From NCBI GenBank assembly GCA_964016885.1, contig OZ024744.1, positions 119,045,197 to 119,109,196 on the forward strand: a DNA stretch of 64,000 nt, in the 5' to 3' direction. The DNA comes from Eledone cirrhosa. Taxonomy: Eukaryota > Mollusca > Cephalopoda > Octopoda > Eledonidae. A model generated the notes under the pieces. It was not told where the DNA came from. It did not search any database and saw only the letters and a program-made list of their open reading frames with translations. Positions 27,200-41,570 of this stretch are shown here, piece after piece. Numbering within the stretch: the stretch's first letter is position 1; every line of letters starts with the position of its first letter. Made by a program: the position numbers and the translations under genes.

Positions 27200-30100
27200 T
27201 TACTAACATTATTACTGTAACAACTGACTAATGGTACTAACATTATTACTGTAACAACTGACTAATGTTACTAACATTATTACTGTAACAACTGACTAAT
27301 GTTACTAACATTATTACTGTAACAACTGACTTGGTGTTACTAACATTATTATTGTAACTACTAACTAATGTTACTAACATTATTACTGTAACAACTGACT
27401 TGGTGTTACTAACATTATTACTGTAACAACTGACTAATGTTACTAACATTATTACTGTAACAACTGCCTAATGTTACTAACATTATTACTGTAACAACTG
27501 CCTAATGTTACTAACATTATTACTGTAACAACTGACTTGGTGTTACTAACATTATTACTGTAACAACTGACTTGCTGTTACTAACATTATTACTGTAACA
27601 ATTGACTTGGTGTTACTAACATGATTACTGTAACAACTGACTAATGTTACTAACATTATTACTGTAACAACTGACTAATGGTACTAACCTTATTACTGTA
27701 ACAACTGACTTGGTGTCACTAACATTATTACTGTAACAACTGACTTGGTGTTACTAACATTATTACTGTAACAACTGACTAATGTTACTAACATTATTAC
27801 TGTAACAACTGACTAATGTTACAAACATTATTACTGTAACAACTGACTAATGTTACTAACATTATTACTGTAACAAATGACTAATGTTACTAACATTATT
27901 ACTCTAACAACTGACTAATGTTACTAACATTATTACTGTAACTACTAACTAATGTTACTAACATTATTACTGTAACAACTGACTTGGTGTTACTAACATT
28001 ACTACTGTAACAACTGACTTGGTGTTACTAACATTATTACTGTAACAACTGACTAATGTTACTAACATTATTACTGTTACAAGTGACTTGGTGTTACTAA
28101 CATTATTACTGTAACAACTGACTTGGTGTTACTTACATTATTACTGTAACAACTGACTTGGTGTTACTAACATTATTACTGTAACAACTGACTAATGCTA
28201 CTAACATTATTACTGTAACAACTGACTTGGTGTTACTAACATTATTAATGTAACAATTGACTTGGTGTTACTAACATTATTACTGTAACAACTGACTTGG
28301 TGTTACTAACATTATTACTGTAAAAACTGACTAATGTTACTAACATTATTACTGTAACAACTGACTAATGGTACTAACATTATTACTGTAACAACTGACT
28401 TGGTGTCACTAACATTATTACTGTAACAACTGACTTGGTGTTACTAACATTATTACTGTAACAACTGACTAATGTTACTAACATTATTACTGTAACAACT
28501 GACTAATGTTACTAACATTATTACTGTAACAAATGACTAATGTTACTAACATTATTACTGTAACAACTGACTAATGTTACTAACATTATTACTGTAACAA
28601 CTGACTAATGTTACTAACATTATTACTGTAACAACTGACTTGGTGTTACTAACATTATTATTGTAACTACTAACTAATGTTACTAATATTATTACTGTAA
28701 CAACTGACTTGGTGTTACTAACATTATTACTGTAAAAACTGACTTGGTGTTACTAACATTATTACTGTAACAACTGACTAAAGTTACTAACATTATTACT
28801 GTAACAACTGACTTGGTGTTACTAACATTATTACTGTAACAACTGACTTGGTGTTACTAACATTATTACTGTAACAACTGACTAATGTTAGTAACATTAT
28901 TACTGTAACAACTGACTAATGTTACTAACATTATTACTGTAACAACTGACTTGGTGTTACTTACATTATTACTGTAACAACTGACTTGGTGTTACTAACA
29001 TTATTACTGTAACAACTGACTTGGTGTTACTAACATTATTACTGTAACAACTGACTAATGTTACTAACATTATTACTGTAACAACTGACTAATGTTACTA
29101 ACGTTATTACTGTAACAACTGACTTGGTGTTACTAACATTATTACTGTAACAACTGACTTGGTGTTACTAACGTTATTACTGTAACAACTGACTTGGTGT
29201 TACTAACATTATTACTGTAACAACTGACTTGGTGTTACTAACATTATTACTGTAACAACTGACTTGGTGTTACTAACATTATTACTGTAACAACTGACTA
29301 ATGTTACTAACATTATTACTGTAACAACTGACTTGGTGTTACTAACATTATTACTGTAACAACTGACTTCGTGTTACTAACATTATTACTGTAACAACTG
29401 ACTTGGTGTTACTAACATTATTACTGTAACAACTGACTAATGTTACTAACTTTATTACTGTAACAACGGACTTGGTGTTACTAACATTATTACTGTAACA
29501 ACTGACTAATGTTACTAACATTATTACTGTAACAACTGACTAATGTTACTAACATTATTACTGTAACAACTGATTAATGTTACTAACATTTTTACTGTAA
29601 TAACTGACTTGGTGTTACTAACATTATTACTGTAACAACTGACTTGGTGTTACTAACATTATTACTGTAACAACTGACTTGGTGTTACTAACATTATTAC
29701 TGTAACAACTAACTTGGTATTATTTACATTATTACTATAACAACTGACTTGGCGTTACTAACATTATTACTGTAACAACTGACTAATGTTACCTACATTA
29801 TTACTGTAACAATTAACTTGGTGTTACTAACATTATTACTGTAACAACTGACTAATGTTACTAACATTATTACTGTAACAACTGACTAATGTTACTAACA
29901 TTATTACTCTAACAACTGACTAATGTTACTAACATTATTACTGTAACAACTGACTAATGTTACTAACATTATTACTGTAACAACTGACTAATGTTACTAA
30001 CATTATTACTGTAACAACTGACTTGGTGTTACTAACATTATTACTGTAACAACTGACTTGGTGTTACTAACATTATTACTGTAACAACTGACTTCGTGTT

Positions 30101-30300
30101 ACTAACATTATTACTGTAACAACTGACTAATGTTACTAACATTATTACTGTAACACCTGACTTGGTGTTACTAACATTATTACTGTAACAACTGACTTGC
30201 TGTTACTAACATTATTACTGTAAAAACTGACTTGGTGTTACTCACATTATTACTGTAACAACTGACTAATGTTACTAACATTATTACTGTAACAACTGAC
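27200..30300 (+). repeat. Further copy of the 14-30 kb block family
   Basis: This stretch repeats the order of 23.1-26.1 kb. CAAGTGAC lies at 28080 (offset 4,109 from 23971), and ACTAACTTGG and CTTGGCG at 29708 and 29748 (offset 4,177). The 68-bp change in offset equals two A monomers. CTGTAACACC and TTACTCAC follow near 30.15 and 30.24 kb as they do near 25.97 and 26.06 kb. Edges are approximate. Confidence 0.75.
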
Positions 30301-30390
30301 TAATGTTACTAACATTATTAATGTAACAACTGACTTGCTGTTACTAACATTATTACTGTAACAACTGAGTTGCTGTTACTAACATTATTA

Positions 30391-33300
30391 CTGTAACAAC
30401 TGACTTGGTGTTACTAACATTATTAATGTAACAACTGACTTGCTGTTACTAACATTATTACTGTAACAATTGACTTGGTGTTACTAACATTATTACTGTA
30501 ACAACTGACTAATGTTACTAATATTATTACTGTAACAATTGACTTGGTGTTACTAACATTATTACTGTAACAACTGACTAATGTTACTAACATTATTACC
30601 GTAACAACTGACTAATGTTACTAACATTATTACTGTAACAATTGACTTGGTGTTACTAACATTATTACTGTAACAACTGACTAATGTTACTAACATTATT
30701 ACTGTAACAACTGACTAATGGTACTAACATTATTACTGTAACAATTGACTTGGTGTTACTAACATTATTACTGTAACAACTGACTAATGTTACTAACATT
30801 ATTACTGTAACAACTGACTAATGTTACTAACATTATTACTGTAACAACTGACTAATGTTACTAACATTATTACTGTAACAATTGACTTGGTGTTACTAAC
30901 ATTATTACTGTAACAACTGACTAATGTTACTAACATTATTACTGTAACAACTGACTAATGGTACTAACATTATTACTGTAACAACTGACTTGGTGTTACT
31001 AACATTATTACTGTAACAACTGACTTGGTGTTACTAACATTATTACCGTAACAACTGACTTGGTGTTACTAACATTATTACTGTAACAACTGACCTGGTG
31101 TTACTAACATTATTACTGTAACAACTGACTTGGTGTTACTAACATTATTACTGTAACAACTGACTTGGTGTTACTAACATTATTACTGTAACAACTGACT
31201 AATGTTACTAACATTATTACTGTAACAACTGACTTGGTGTTACTAACATTATTACTGTAACAACTGACTTGGTGTTACTAACATTATTACTGTAACAACT
31301 GACTAATGTTACTAACATTATTACTGTAACAACTGACTTGGTGTTACTAACATTATTACTGTAACAACTGACTAATGTTACTAACATTATTACTGTAACA
31401 ACTGACTAATGTTACTAACATTATTACTGTAACAACTGACTTGGTGTTACTAACATTATTACTGTAACAACAGACCAATGTTACTAACATTATTACTGTA
31501 ACAACTGACTTGGTGTTACTAACTTTATTACTGTAACAACTGCCTTGGTGTTACTTACATTATTACTGTAACAACTGACTTGGTGTTACTAGCATTATTA
31601 CTGTAACAACTGACTAATGTTTCCTACATTATTACTGTAACAATTGACTTGGTGTTACTAACATTATTACTGTAACAACTGACTAATGTTACTAACATTA
31701 TTACTGTAACAACTGACTAATGTTACTAACATTATTACTGTAACAACTGACTTGGTGTTACTTACATTATTACTGTAACAACTGACTTGGTGTTACTAAC
31801 ATTATTACTGTAACAACTGACTTGGTGTTACTAACATTATTACTGTAACAACTGACTAATGTTACTAACATTATTACTGTAACAACTGACTAATGTTACT
31901 AACGTTATTACTGTAACAACTGACTTGGTGTTACTAACATTATTACTGTAACAACTGACTTGGTGTTACTAACGTTATTACTGTAACAACTGACTTGGTG
32001 TTACTAACATTATTACTGTAACAACTGACCTGGTGTTACTAACATTATTACTGTAACAACTGACTTGGTGTTACTAACATTATTACTGTAACAACTGACT
32101 AATGTTACTAACATTATTACTGTAACAACTGACTTGGTGTTACTAACATTATTACTGTAACAACTGACTTGGTGTTACTAACATTATTACTGTAACAACT
32201 GACTAATGTTACTAACATTATTACTGTAACAACGGACTTGGTGTTACTAACATTATTACTGTAACAACTGACTAATTTTACTAACATTATTACTGTAACA
32301 ACTGACTAATGTTACTAACATTATTACTGTAACAACTGATTAATGTTACTAACATTTTTACTGTAATAACTGACTTGGTGTTACTAACATTATTACTGTA
32401 ACAACAGACTTGGTGTTACTAACATTATTACTGTAACAACTGACTTGGTGTTACTAACATTATTACTGTAACAACTGACTTGGTATTACTTACATTATTA
32501 CTATAACAACTGACTTGGTGTTACTAACATTATTACTGTAACAACTGACTAATGTTACCTACATTATTACTGTAACAATTAACTTGGTGTAACTAACATT
32601 ATTACTGTTACAACTGACTAATGTTACTAACATTATTACTGTAACAACTGACTTGGTGTTACTAACATTATTACTGTAACAACTGACTAATGTTACTAAC
32701 ATTATTACTGTAACAACTGACTTGGTGTTACTAACATTATTACTGTAACAACTGACTTGGTGTTACTAACATTATTACTGTAACAACTGACTTGGTGTTA
32801 CTAACATTATTACTGTAACAACTGACTTGGTGTTACTAACATTATTACTGTAACAACTGACTAATGTTACTAACATTATTACTGTAACACCTGACTTGGT
32901 GTTACTAACATTATTACTGTAACAACTGACTTGCTGTTACTAACATTATTACTGTAAAAACTGACTTGGTGTTACTAACATTATTACTGTAACAACTGAC
33001 TAATGTTACTAACATTATTACTGTAACAACTGACTAATGTTACTAACATTATTACTGTAACAACTGACTTGCTGTTACTAACATTATTACTGTAACAACT
33101 GACTTGCTGTTACTAACATTATTACTGTAACAACTGACTTGGTGTTACTAACATTATTACTGTAACAACTGACTTGCTGTTACTAACATTATTATTGTAA
33201 CAATTGACTTGGTGTTACTAACATTATTACTGTAACAACTGACTAATGTTACTAATATTATTACTATAACAATTGACTTGGTGTTACTAACATTATTACT

Positions 33301-33954
33301 GTAACAACTGACTAATGTTACTAACATTATTACTGTAACAACTGACTAATGTTACTAACATTATTACTGTAACAATTGACTTGGTGTTACTAACATTATT
33401 ACTGTAACAACTGACTAATGTTACTAACATTATTACTGTAACAACTGACTAATGGTACTAACATTATTACTGTAACAATTGACTTGGTGTTACTAACATT
33501 ATTACTGTAACAACTGACTAATGTTACTAATATTATTACTGTAACAATTGACTTGGTGTTACTAACATTATTACTGTAACAACTGACTAATGTTACTAAC
33601 ATTATTACTGTAACAACTGACTAATGTTACTAACATTATTACTGTAACAATTGACTTGGTGTTACTAACATTATTACTGTAACAACTGACTAATGTTACT
33701 AACATTATTACTGTAACAACTGAATAATGGTACTAACATTATTACTGTAACAACTGACTTGGTGTTACTAACGTTATTACTGTAACAACTGACTTGGTGT
33801 TACTAACATTATTACTGTAACAACTGACTTGGTGTTACTAACATTATTACCGTAACAACTGACTTGGTGTTACTAACATTATTACTGTAACAACTGACCT
33901 GGTGTTACTAACATTATTACTGTAACAACTGACTTGGTGTTACTAACATTATTA
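30391..33954 (+). repeat. 3,564-bp tandem duplication, unit 1
   Basis: This is the first of two adjacent units at an exact 3,564-bp offset. Markers are the ATTAATG junction at 30420, CAGACCAATG at 31471 and GGTGTAACTAAC ending near 32597. The offset is also reproduced by identical 23-residue periodic minus-strand frames at 33399 and 36963. The size fits 103 monomers (41 A, 62 B). Confidence 0.88.
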
Positions 33955-36900
33955 CTGTAACAACTGACCTGGTGTTACTAACATTATTAATGTAACAACT
34001 GACTTGCTGTTACTAACATTATTACTGTAACAATTGACTTGGTGTTACTAACATTATTACTGTAACAACTGACTAATGTTACTAATATTATTACTGTAAC
34101 AATTGACTTGGTGTTACTAACATTATTACTGTAACAACTGACTAATGTTACTAACATTATTACCGTAACAACTGACTAATGTTACTAACATTATTACTGT
34201 AACAATTGACTTGGTGTTACTAACATTATTACTGTAACAACTGACTAATGTTACTAACATTATTACTGTAACAACTGACTAATGGTACTAACATTATTAC
34301 TGTAACAATTGACTTGGTGTTACTAACATTATTACTGTAACAACTGACTAATGTTACTAACATTATTACTGTAACAACTGACTAATGTTACTAACATTAT
34401 TACTGTAACAACTGACTAATGTTACTAACATTATTACTGTAACAATTGACTTGGTGTTACTAACATTATTACTGTAACAACTGACTAATGTTACTAACAT
34501 TATTACTGTAACAACTGACTAATGGTACTAACATTATTACTGTAACAACTGACTTGGTGTTACTAACATTATTACTGTAACAACTGACTTGGTGTTACTA
34601 ACATTATTACCGTAACAACTGACTTGGTGTTACTAACATTATTACTGTAACAACTGACCTGGTGTTACTAACATTATTACTGTAACAACTGACTTGGTGT
34701 TACTAACATTATTACTGTAACAACTGACTTGGTGTTACTAACATTATTACTGTAACAACTGACTAATGTTACTAACATTATTACTGTAACAACTGACTTG
34801 GTGTTACTAACATTATTACTGTAACAACTGACTTGGTGTTACTAACATTATTACTGTAACAACTGACTAATGTTACTAACATTATTACTGTAACAACTGA
34901 CTTGGTGTTACTAACATTATTACTGTAACAACTGACTAATGTTACTAACATTATTACTGTAACAACTGACTAATGTTACTAACATTATTACTGTAACAAC
35001 TGACTTGGTGTTACTAACATTATTACTGTAACAACAGACCAATGTTACTAACATTATTACTGTAACAACTGACTTGGTGTTACTAACTTTATTACTGTAA
35101 CAACTGCCTTGGTGTTACTTACATTATTACTGTAACAACTGACTTGGTGTTACTAGCATTATTACTGTAACAACTGACTAATGTTTCCTACATTATTACT
35201 GTAACAATTGACTTGGTGTTACTAACATTATTACTGTAACAACTGACTAATGTTACTAACATTATTACTGTAACAACTGACTAATGTTACTAACATTATT
35301 ACTGTAACAACTGACTTGGTGTTACTTACATTATTACTGTAACAACTGACTTGGTGTTACTAACATTATTACTGTAACAACTGACTTGGTGTTACTAACA
35401 TTATTACTGTAACAACTGACTAATGTTACTAACATTATTACTGTAACAACTGACTAATGTTACTAACGTTATTACTGTAACAACTGACTTGGTGTTACTA
35501 ACATTATTACTGTAACAACTGACTTGGTGTTACTAACGTTATTACTGTAACAACTGACTTGGTGTTACTAACATTATTACTGTAACAACTGACCTGGTGT
35601 TACTAACATTATTACTGTAACAACTGACTTGGTGTTACTAACATTATTACTGTAACAACTGACTAATGTTACTAACATTATTACTGTAACAACTGACTTG
35701 GTGTTACTAACATTATTACTGTAACAACTGACTTGGTGTTACTAACATTATTACTGTAACAACTGACTAATGTTACTAACATTATTACTGTAACAACGGA
35801 CTTGGTGTTACTAACATTATTACTGTAACAACTGACTAATTTTACTAACATTATTACTGTAACAACTGACTAATGTTACTAACATTATTACTGTAACAAC
35901 TGATTAATGTTACTAACATTTTTACTGTAATAACTGACTTGGTGTTACTAACATTATTACTGTAACAACAGACTTGGTGTTACTAACATTATTACTGTAA
36001 CAACTGACTTGGTGTTACTAACATTATTACTGTAACAACTGACTTGGTATTACTTACATTATTACTATAACAACTGACTTGGTGTTACTAACATTATTAC
36101 TGTAACAACTGACTAATGTTACCTACATTATTACTGTAACAATTAACTTGGTGTAACTAACATTATTACTGTTACAACTGACTAATGTTACTAACATTAT
36201 TACTGTAACAACTGACTTGGTGTTACTAACATTATTACTGTAACAACTGACTAATGTTACTAACATTATTACTGTAACAACTGACTTGGTGTTACTAACA
36301 TTATTACTGTAACAACTGACTTGGTGTTACTAACATTATTACTGTAACAACTGACTTGGTGTTACTAACATTATTACTGTAACAACTGACTTGGTGTTAC
36401 TAACATTATTACTGTAACAACTGACTAATGTTACTAACATTATTACTGTAACACCTGACTTGGTGTTACTAACATTATTACTGTAACAACTGACTTGCTG
36501 TTACTAACATTATTACTGTAAAAACTGACTTGGTGTTACTAACATTATTACTGTAACAACTGACTAATGTTACTAACATTATTACTGTAACAACTGACTA
36601 ATGTTACTAACATTATTACTGTAACAACTGACTTGCTGTTACTAACATTATTACTGTAACAACTGACTTGCTGTTACTAACATTATTACTGTAACAACTG
36701 ACTTGGTGTTACTAACATTATTACTGTAACAACTGACTTGCTGTTACTAACATTATTATTGTAACAATTGACTTGGTGTTACTAACATTATTACTGTAAC
36801 AACTGACTAATGTTACTAATATTATTACTATAACAATTGACTTGGTGTTACTAACATTATTACTGTAACAACTGACTAATGTTACTAACATTATTACTGT

Positions 36901-37518
36901 AACAACTGACTAATGTTACTAACATTATTACTGTAACAATTGACTTGGTGTTACTAACATTATTACTGTAACAACTGACTAATGTTACTAACATTATTAC
37001 TGTAACAACTGACTAATGGTACTAACATTATTACTGTAACAATTGACTTGGTGTTACTAACATTATTACTGTAACAACTGACTAATGTTACTAATATTAT
37101 TACTGTAACAATTGACTTGGTGTTACTAACATTATTACTGTAACAACTGACTAATGTTACTAACATTATTACTGTAACAACTGACTAATGTTACTAACAT
37201 TATTACTGTAACAATTGACTTGGTGTTACTAACATTATTACTGTAACAACTGACTAATGTTACTAACATTATTACTGTAACAACTGAATAATGGTACTAA
37301 CATTATTACTGTAACAACTGACTTGGTGTTACTAACGTTATTACTGTAACAACTGACTTGGTGTTACTAACATTATTACTGTAACAACTGACTTGGTGTT
37401 ACTAACATTATTACCGTAACAACTGACTTGGTGTTACTAACATTATTACTGTAACAACTGACCTGGTGTTACTAACATTATTACTGTAACAACTGACTTG
37501 GTGTTACTAACATTATTA
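33955..37518 (+). repeat. 3,564-bp tandem duplication, unit 2
   Basis: This is the second unit, with CAGACCAATG at 35035 and GTGTAACTAA near 36151. Its first monomer (33955) is chimeric: it has the CCTGG left part seen near the end of the block, joined to the ATTAATG ending that opens unit 1. This looks like the recombination point. Confidence 0.86.
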
Positions 37519-38899
37519 CTGTAACAACTGACTTGGTGTTACTAACATTATTACTGTAACAACTGACTAATGTTACTAACATTATTACTGTAACAACTGA
37601 CTTGGTGTTACTAACATTATTACTGTAACAACTGACTTGGTGTTACTAACATTATTACTGTAACAACTGACTTGGTGTTACTAACATTATTACTGTAACA
37701 ACTGACTTGGTGTTACTAACATTATTACTGTAACAACTGACTAATGTTACTAACATTATTACTGTAACAACTGACTTGGTGTTACTAACATTATTACTGT
37801 AACAACTGACTTGGTGTTACTAACATTATTACTGTAACAACTGACTTGGTGTTACTAACATTATTACTGTAACAACTGACTAATGTTACTAACATTATTA
37901 CTGTAACAACTGACTTGGTGTTACTAACATTATTACTGTAACAACTGACTAATGTTACTAACATTTTTACTGTAATAACTGACTTGGTGTTACTAACATT
38001 ATTACTGTAACAACTGACTTGGTGTTACTAACATTATTACTGTAACAACTGACTTGGTGTTACTAACATTATTACTGTAACAACTGACTTGGTGTTACTT
38101 ACATTATTACTGTAACAACTGACTTGGTGTTATTAACATTATTACTGTAACAACTGACTAATGTTACCTACATTATTACTGTAACAACTGACTAATGTTA
38201 CTAACATTATTACTGTAACAACTGACTTGGTGTTACTAACATTATTACTGTAACAACTGACTTGGTGTTACTAACATTATTACTGTAACAACTGACTTGG
38301 TGTTACCTACATTATTACTGTAACAACTGACTTGGTGTTACTAACATTATTACTGTAACAACTGACTAATGTTACTAACATTATTACTGTAACAACTGAC
38401 TTGGTGTTACTAACATTATTACTGTAACAACTGACTAATGTTACTAACATTATTACTGTAACAACTGACTAATGTTACTAACATTATTACTGTAACACCT
38501 GACTTGGTGTTACTAACATTATTACTGTAACAACTGACTTGCTGTTACTAACATTATTACTGTAACAACTGACTTGGTGTTACTAACATTATTACTGTAA
38601 CAACTGACTAATGTTACTAACATTATTACTGTAACAACTGACTAATGTTACTAACATTATTACTGTAACAACTGACTTGCTGTTACTAACATTATTACTG
38701 TAACAACTGACTTGCTGTTACTAACATTATTACTGTAACAACTGACTTGGTGTTACTAACATTATTACTGTAACAACTGACTTGCTGTTACTAACATTAT
38801 TACTGTAACAATTGACTTGGTGTTACTAACATTATTACTGTAACAACTGACTAATGTTACTAACATTATTACTGTAACAACTGACTAATGGTACTAACA

Positions 38900-41470
38900 T
38901 TATTACTGTAACAACTGACTTGGTGTTACTAACGTTATTACTGTAACAACTGACTAATGTTACTAACATTATTACTGTAACAACTGACTAATGTTACTAA
39001 CATTATTACTGTAACAACTGACTTGTTGTTACTAACATTATTACTGTAACAACTGACTTGGTGTTACTAACATTATTACTGTAACAACTGACTTGGTGTT
39101 ACTAACATTATTACTGTAACAACTGACTAATGTTACTAACATTATTACTGTAACAACTGACTTGTTGTTACTAACATTATTACTGTAACAACTGACTTGG
39201 TGTTACTAACATTATTACTGTAACAACTGACTAATGTTACTAACATTATTACTGTAACAACTGACTTGGTGTTACTAACATTATTACTGTAACAACTGAC
39301 TTGGTGTTACTAACATTATTACTGTGACAACTGACTTGGTGTTACTAACATTATTACTGTAACAACTGACTAATGTTACTAACATTATTACTGTAACAAC
39401 TGACTTGGTGTTACTAACATTATTACTGTAACAACTGACTAATGTTACTAACATTATTACTGTAACAACTGACTAATGTTACTAACATTATTACTGTAAC
39501 AACTGATTAATGTTACTAACATTTTTACTGTAATAACTGACTTGGTGTTACTAACATTATTACTGTAACAACTGACTTGGTGTTACTAACATTATTACTG
39601 TAACAACTGACTTGGTGTTACTAACATTATTACTGTAACAACTGACTTGGTTTTACTTACATTATTACTATAACAACTGACTTGGTGTTACTAACATTAT
39701 TACTGTAACAACTGACTAATGTTACCTACATTATTACTGTAACAATTAACTTGGTGTTACTAACATTATTACTGTAACAACTGACTAATGTTACTAACAT
39801 TATTACTGTAACAACTGACTTGGTGTTACTAACATTATTACTGTAACAACTGACTAATGTTACTAACATTATTACTGTAACAACTGACTAATGTTACTAA
39901 CATTATTACTGTAACAACTGACTAATGTTACTAACATTATTACTGTAACAACTGACTAATGTTACTAACATTATTACTGTAACAAGTGACTAATGTTACT
40001 AACATTATTACTGTAACAACTGACTTGGTGTTACTAACATTATTACTGTAACAACTGACTTGGTGTTACTAACATTATTACTGTAACAACTGACTTCGTG
40101 TTACTAACATTATTACTGTAACAACTGACTAATGTTACTAACATTATTACTGTAACACCTGACTTGGTGTTACTAACATTATTACTGTAACAACTGACTT
40201 GCTGTTACTAACATTATTACTGTAAAAACTGACTTGGTGTTACTAACATTATTACTGTAACAACTGACTAATGTTACTAACATTATTACTGTAACAACTG
40301 ACTAATGTTACTAACATTATTAATGTAACAACTGACTTGCTGTTACTAACATTATTACTGTAACAACTGACTTGCTGTTACTAACATTATTACTGTAACA
40401 ACTGACTTGGTGTTACTAACATTATTACTGTAACAACTGACTTGTTGTTACTAACATTATTACTGTAACAATTGACTTGGTGTTACTAACATTATTACTG
40501 TAACAACTGACTAATTTTACTAATATTATTACTGTAACAATTGACTTGGTGTTACTAACATTATTACTGTAACAACTGACTAATGTTACTAACATTATTA
40601 CTGTAACAACTGACTAATGTTACTAACATTATTACTGTAACAATTGACTTGGTGTTACTAACATTATTACTGTAACAACTGACTAATGTTACTAACATTA
40701 TTACTGTAACAACTGACTAATGGTACTAACATTATTACTGTAACAATTGACTTGGTGTTACTAACATTATTACTGTAACAACTGACTAATGTTACTAATA
40801 TTATTACTGTAACAATTGACTTGGTGTTACTAACATTATTACTGTAACAACTGACTAATGTTACTAACATTATTACTGTAACAACTGACTAATGTTACTA
40901 ACATTATTACTGTAACAATTGACTTGGTGTTACTAACATTATTACTGTAACAACTGACTAATGGTACTAACATTATTACTGTAACAACTGACTTGGTGTT
41001 ACTAACGTTATTACTGTAACAACTGACTTGGTGTTACTAACATTATTACTGTAACAACTGACTTGGTGTTACTAACATTATTACCGTAACAACTGACTTG
41101 GTGTTACTAACATTATTACTGTAACAACTGACCTGGTGTTACTAACATTATTACTGTAACAACTGACTTGGTGTTACTAACATTATTACTGTAACAACTG
41201 ACTTGGTGTTACTAACATTATTACTGTAACAACTGACTAATGTTACTAACATTATTACTGTAACAACTGACTTGGTGTTACTAACATTATTACTGTAACA
41301 ACTGACTTGGTGTTACTAACATTATTACTGTAACAACTGACTAATGTTACTAACATTATTACTGTAAGAACTGACTTGGTGTTACTAACATTATTACTGT
41401 AACAACTGACTTGGTGTTACTAACATTATTACTGTAACAACTGACTTGGTGTTACTAACATTATTACTGT
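38900..41470 (+). repeat. Block recurring near 49.2-51.5 kb
   Basis: Markers recur in the same order with a slowly shrinking offset: CTTGTTG at 39022 and 49335 (10,313), ACTGTGACAA at 39321 and 49495 (10,174), CTTCGTG near 40093 and 50233 (10,140), and the periodic minus-strand frame at 40667 and 50705 (10,038). Each step is a whole number of monomers (139, 34 and 102 bp). The two copies have therefore diverged by loss or gain of intact monomers and not by random small indels. Confidence 0.8.
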
Positions 41471-41570
41471 AACAACTGACTAATGTTACTAACATTATTA
41501 CTGTAAGAACTGACTTGGTGTTACTAACATTATTACTGTAACAACTGACGTGGTGTTACTAACATTATTA

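Noticed and set aside
27246..27449. Minus-strand open frame of 67 codons with a 23-residue repeat
   Set aside because: It is a by-product of the satellite: an A+B pair is 69 bp (23 codons), so alternating pairs keep one frame open until the A/B order changes. The peptide is simply the translated repeat, with no start context or domain.
33399..33602. Minus-strand open frame of 67 codons, repeated identically at 36963, 40667 and 50705
   Set aside because: The identical copies follow from the duplicated satellite blocks. They are useful as offset markers (3,564, 3,704 and 10,038 bp) but are not genes.
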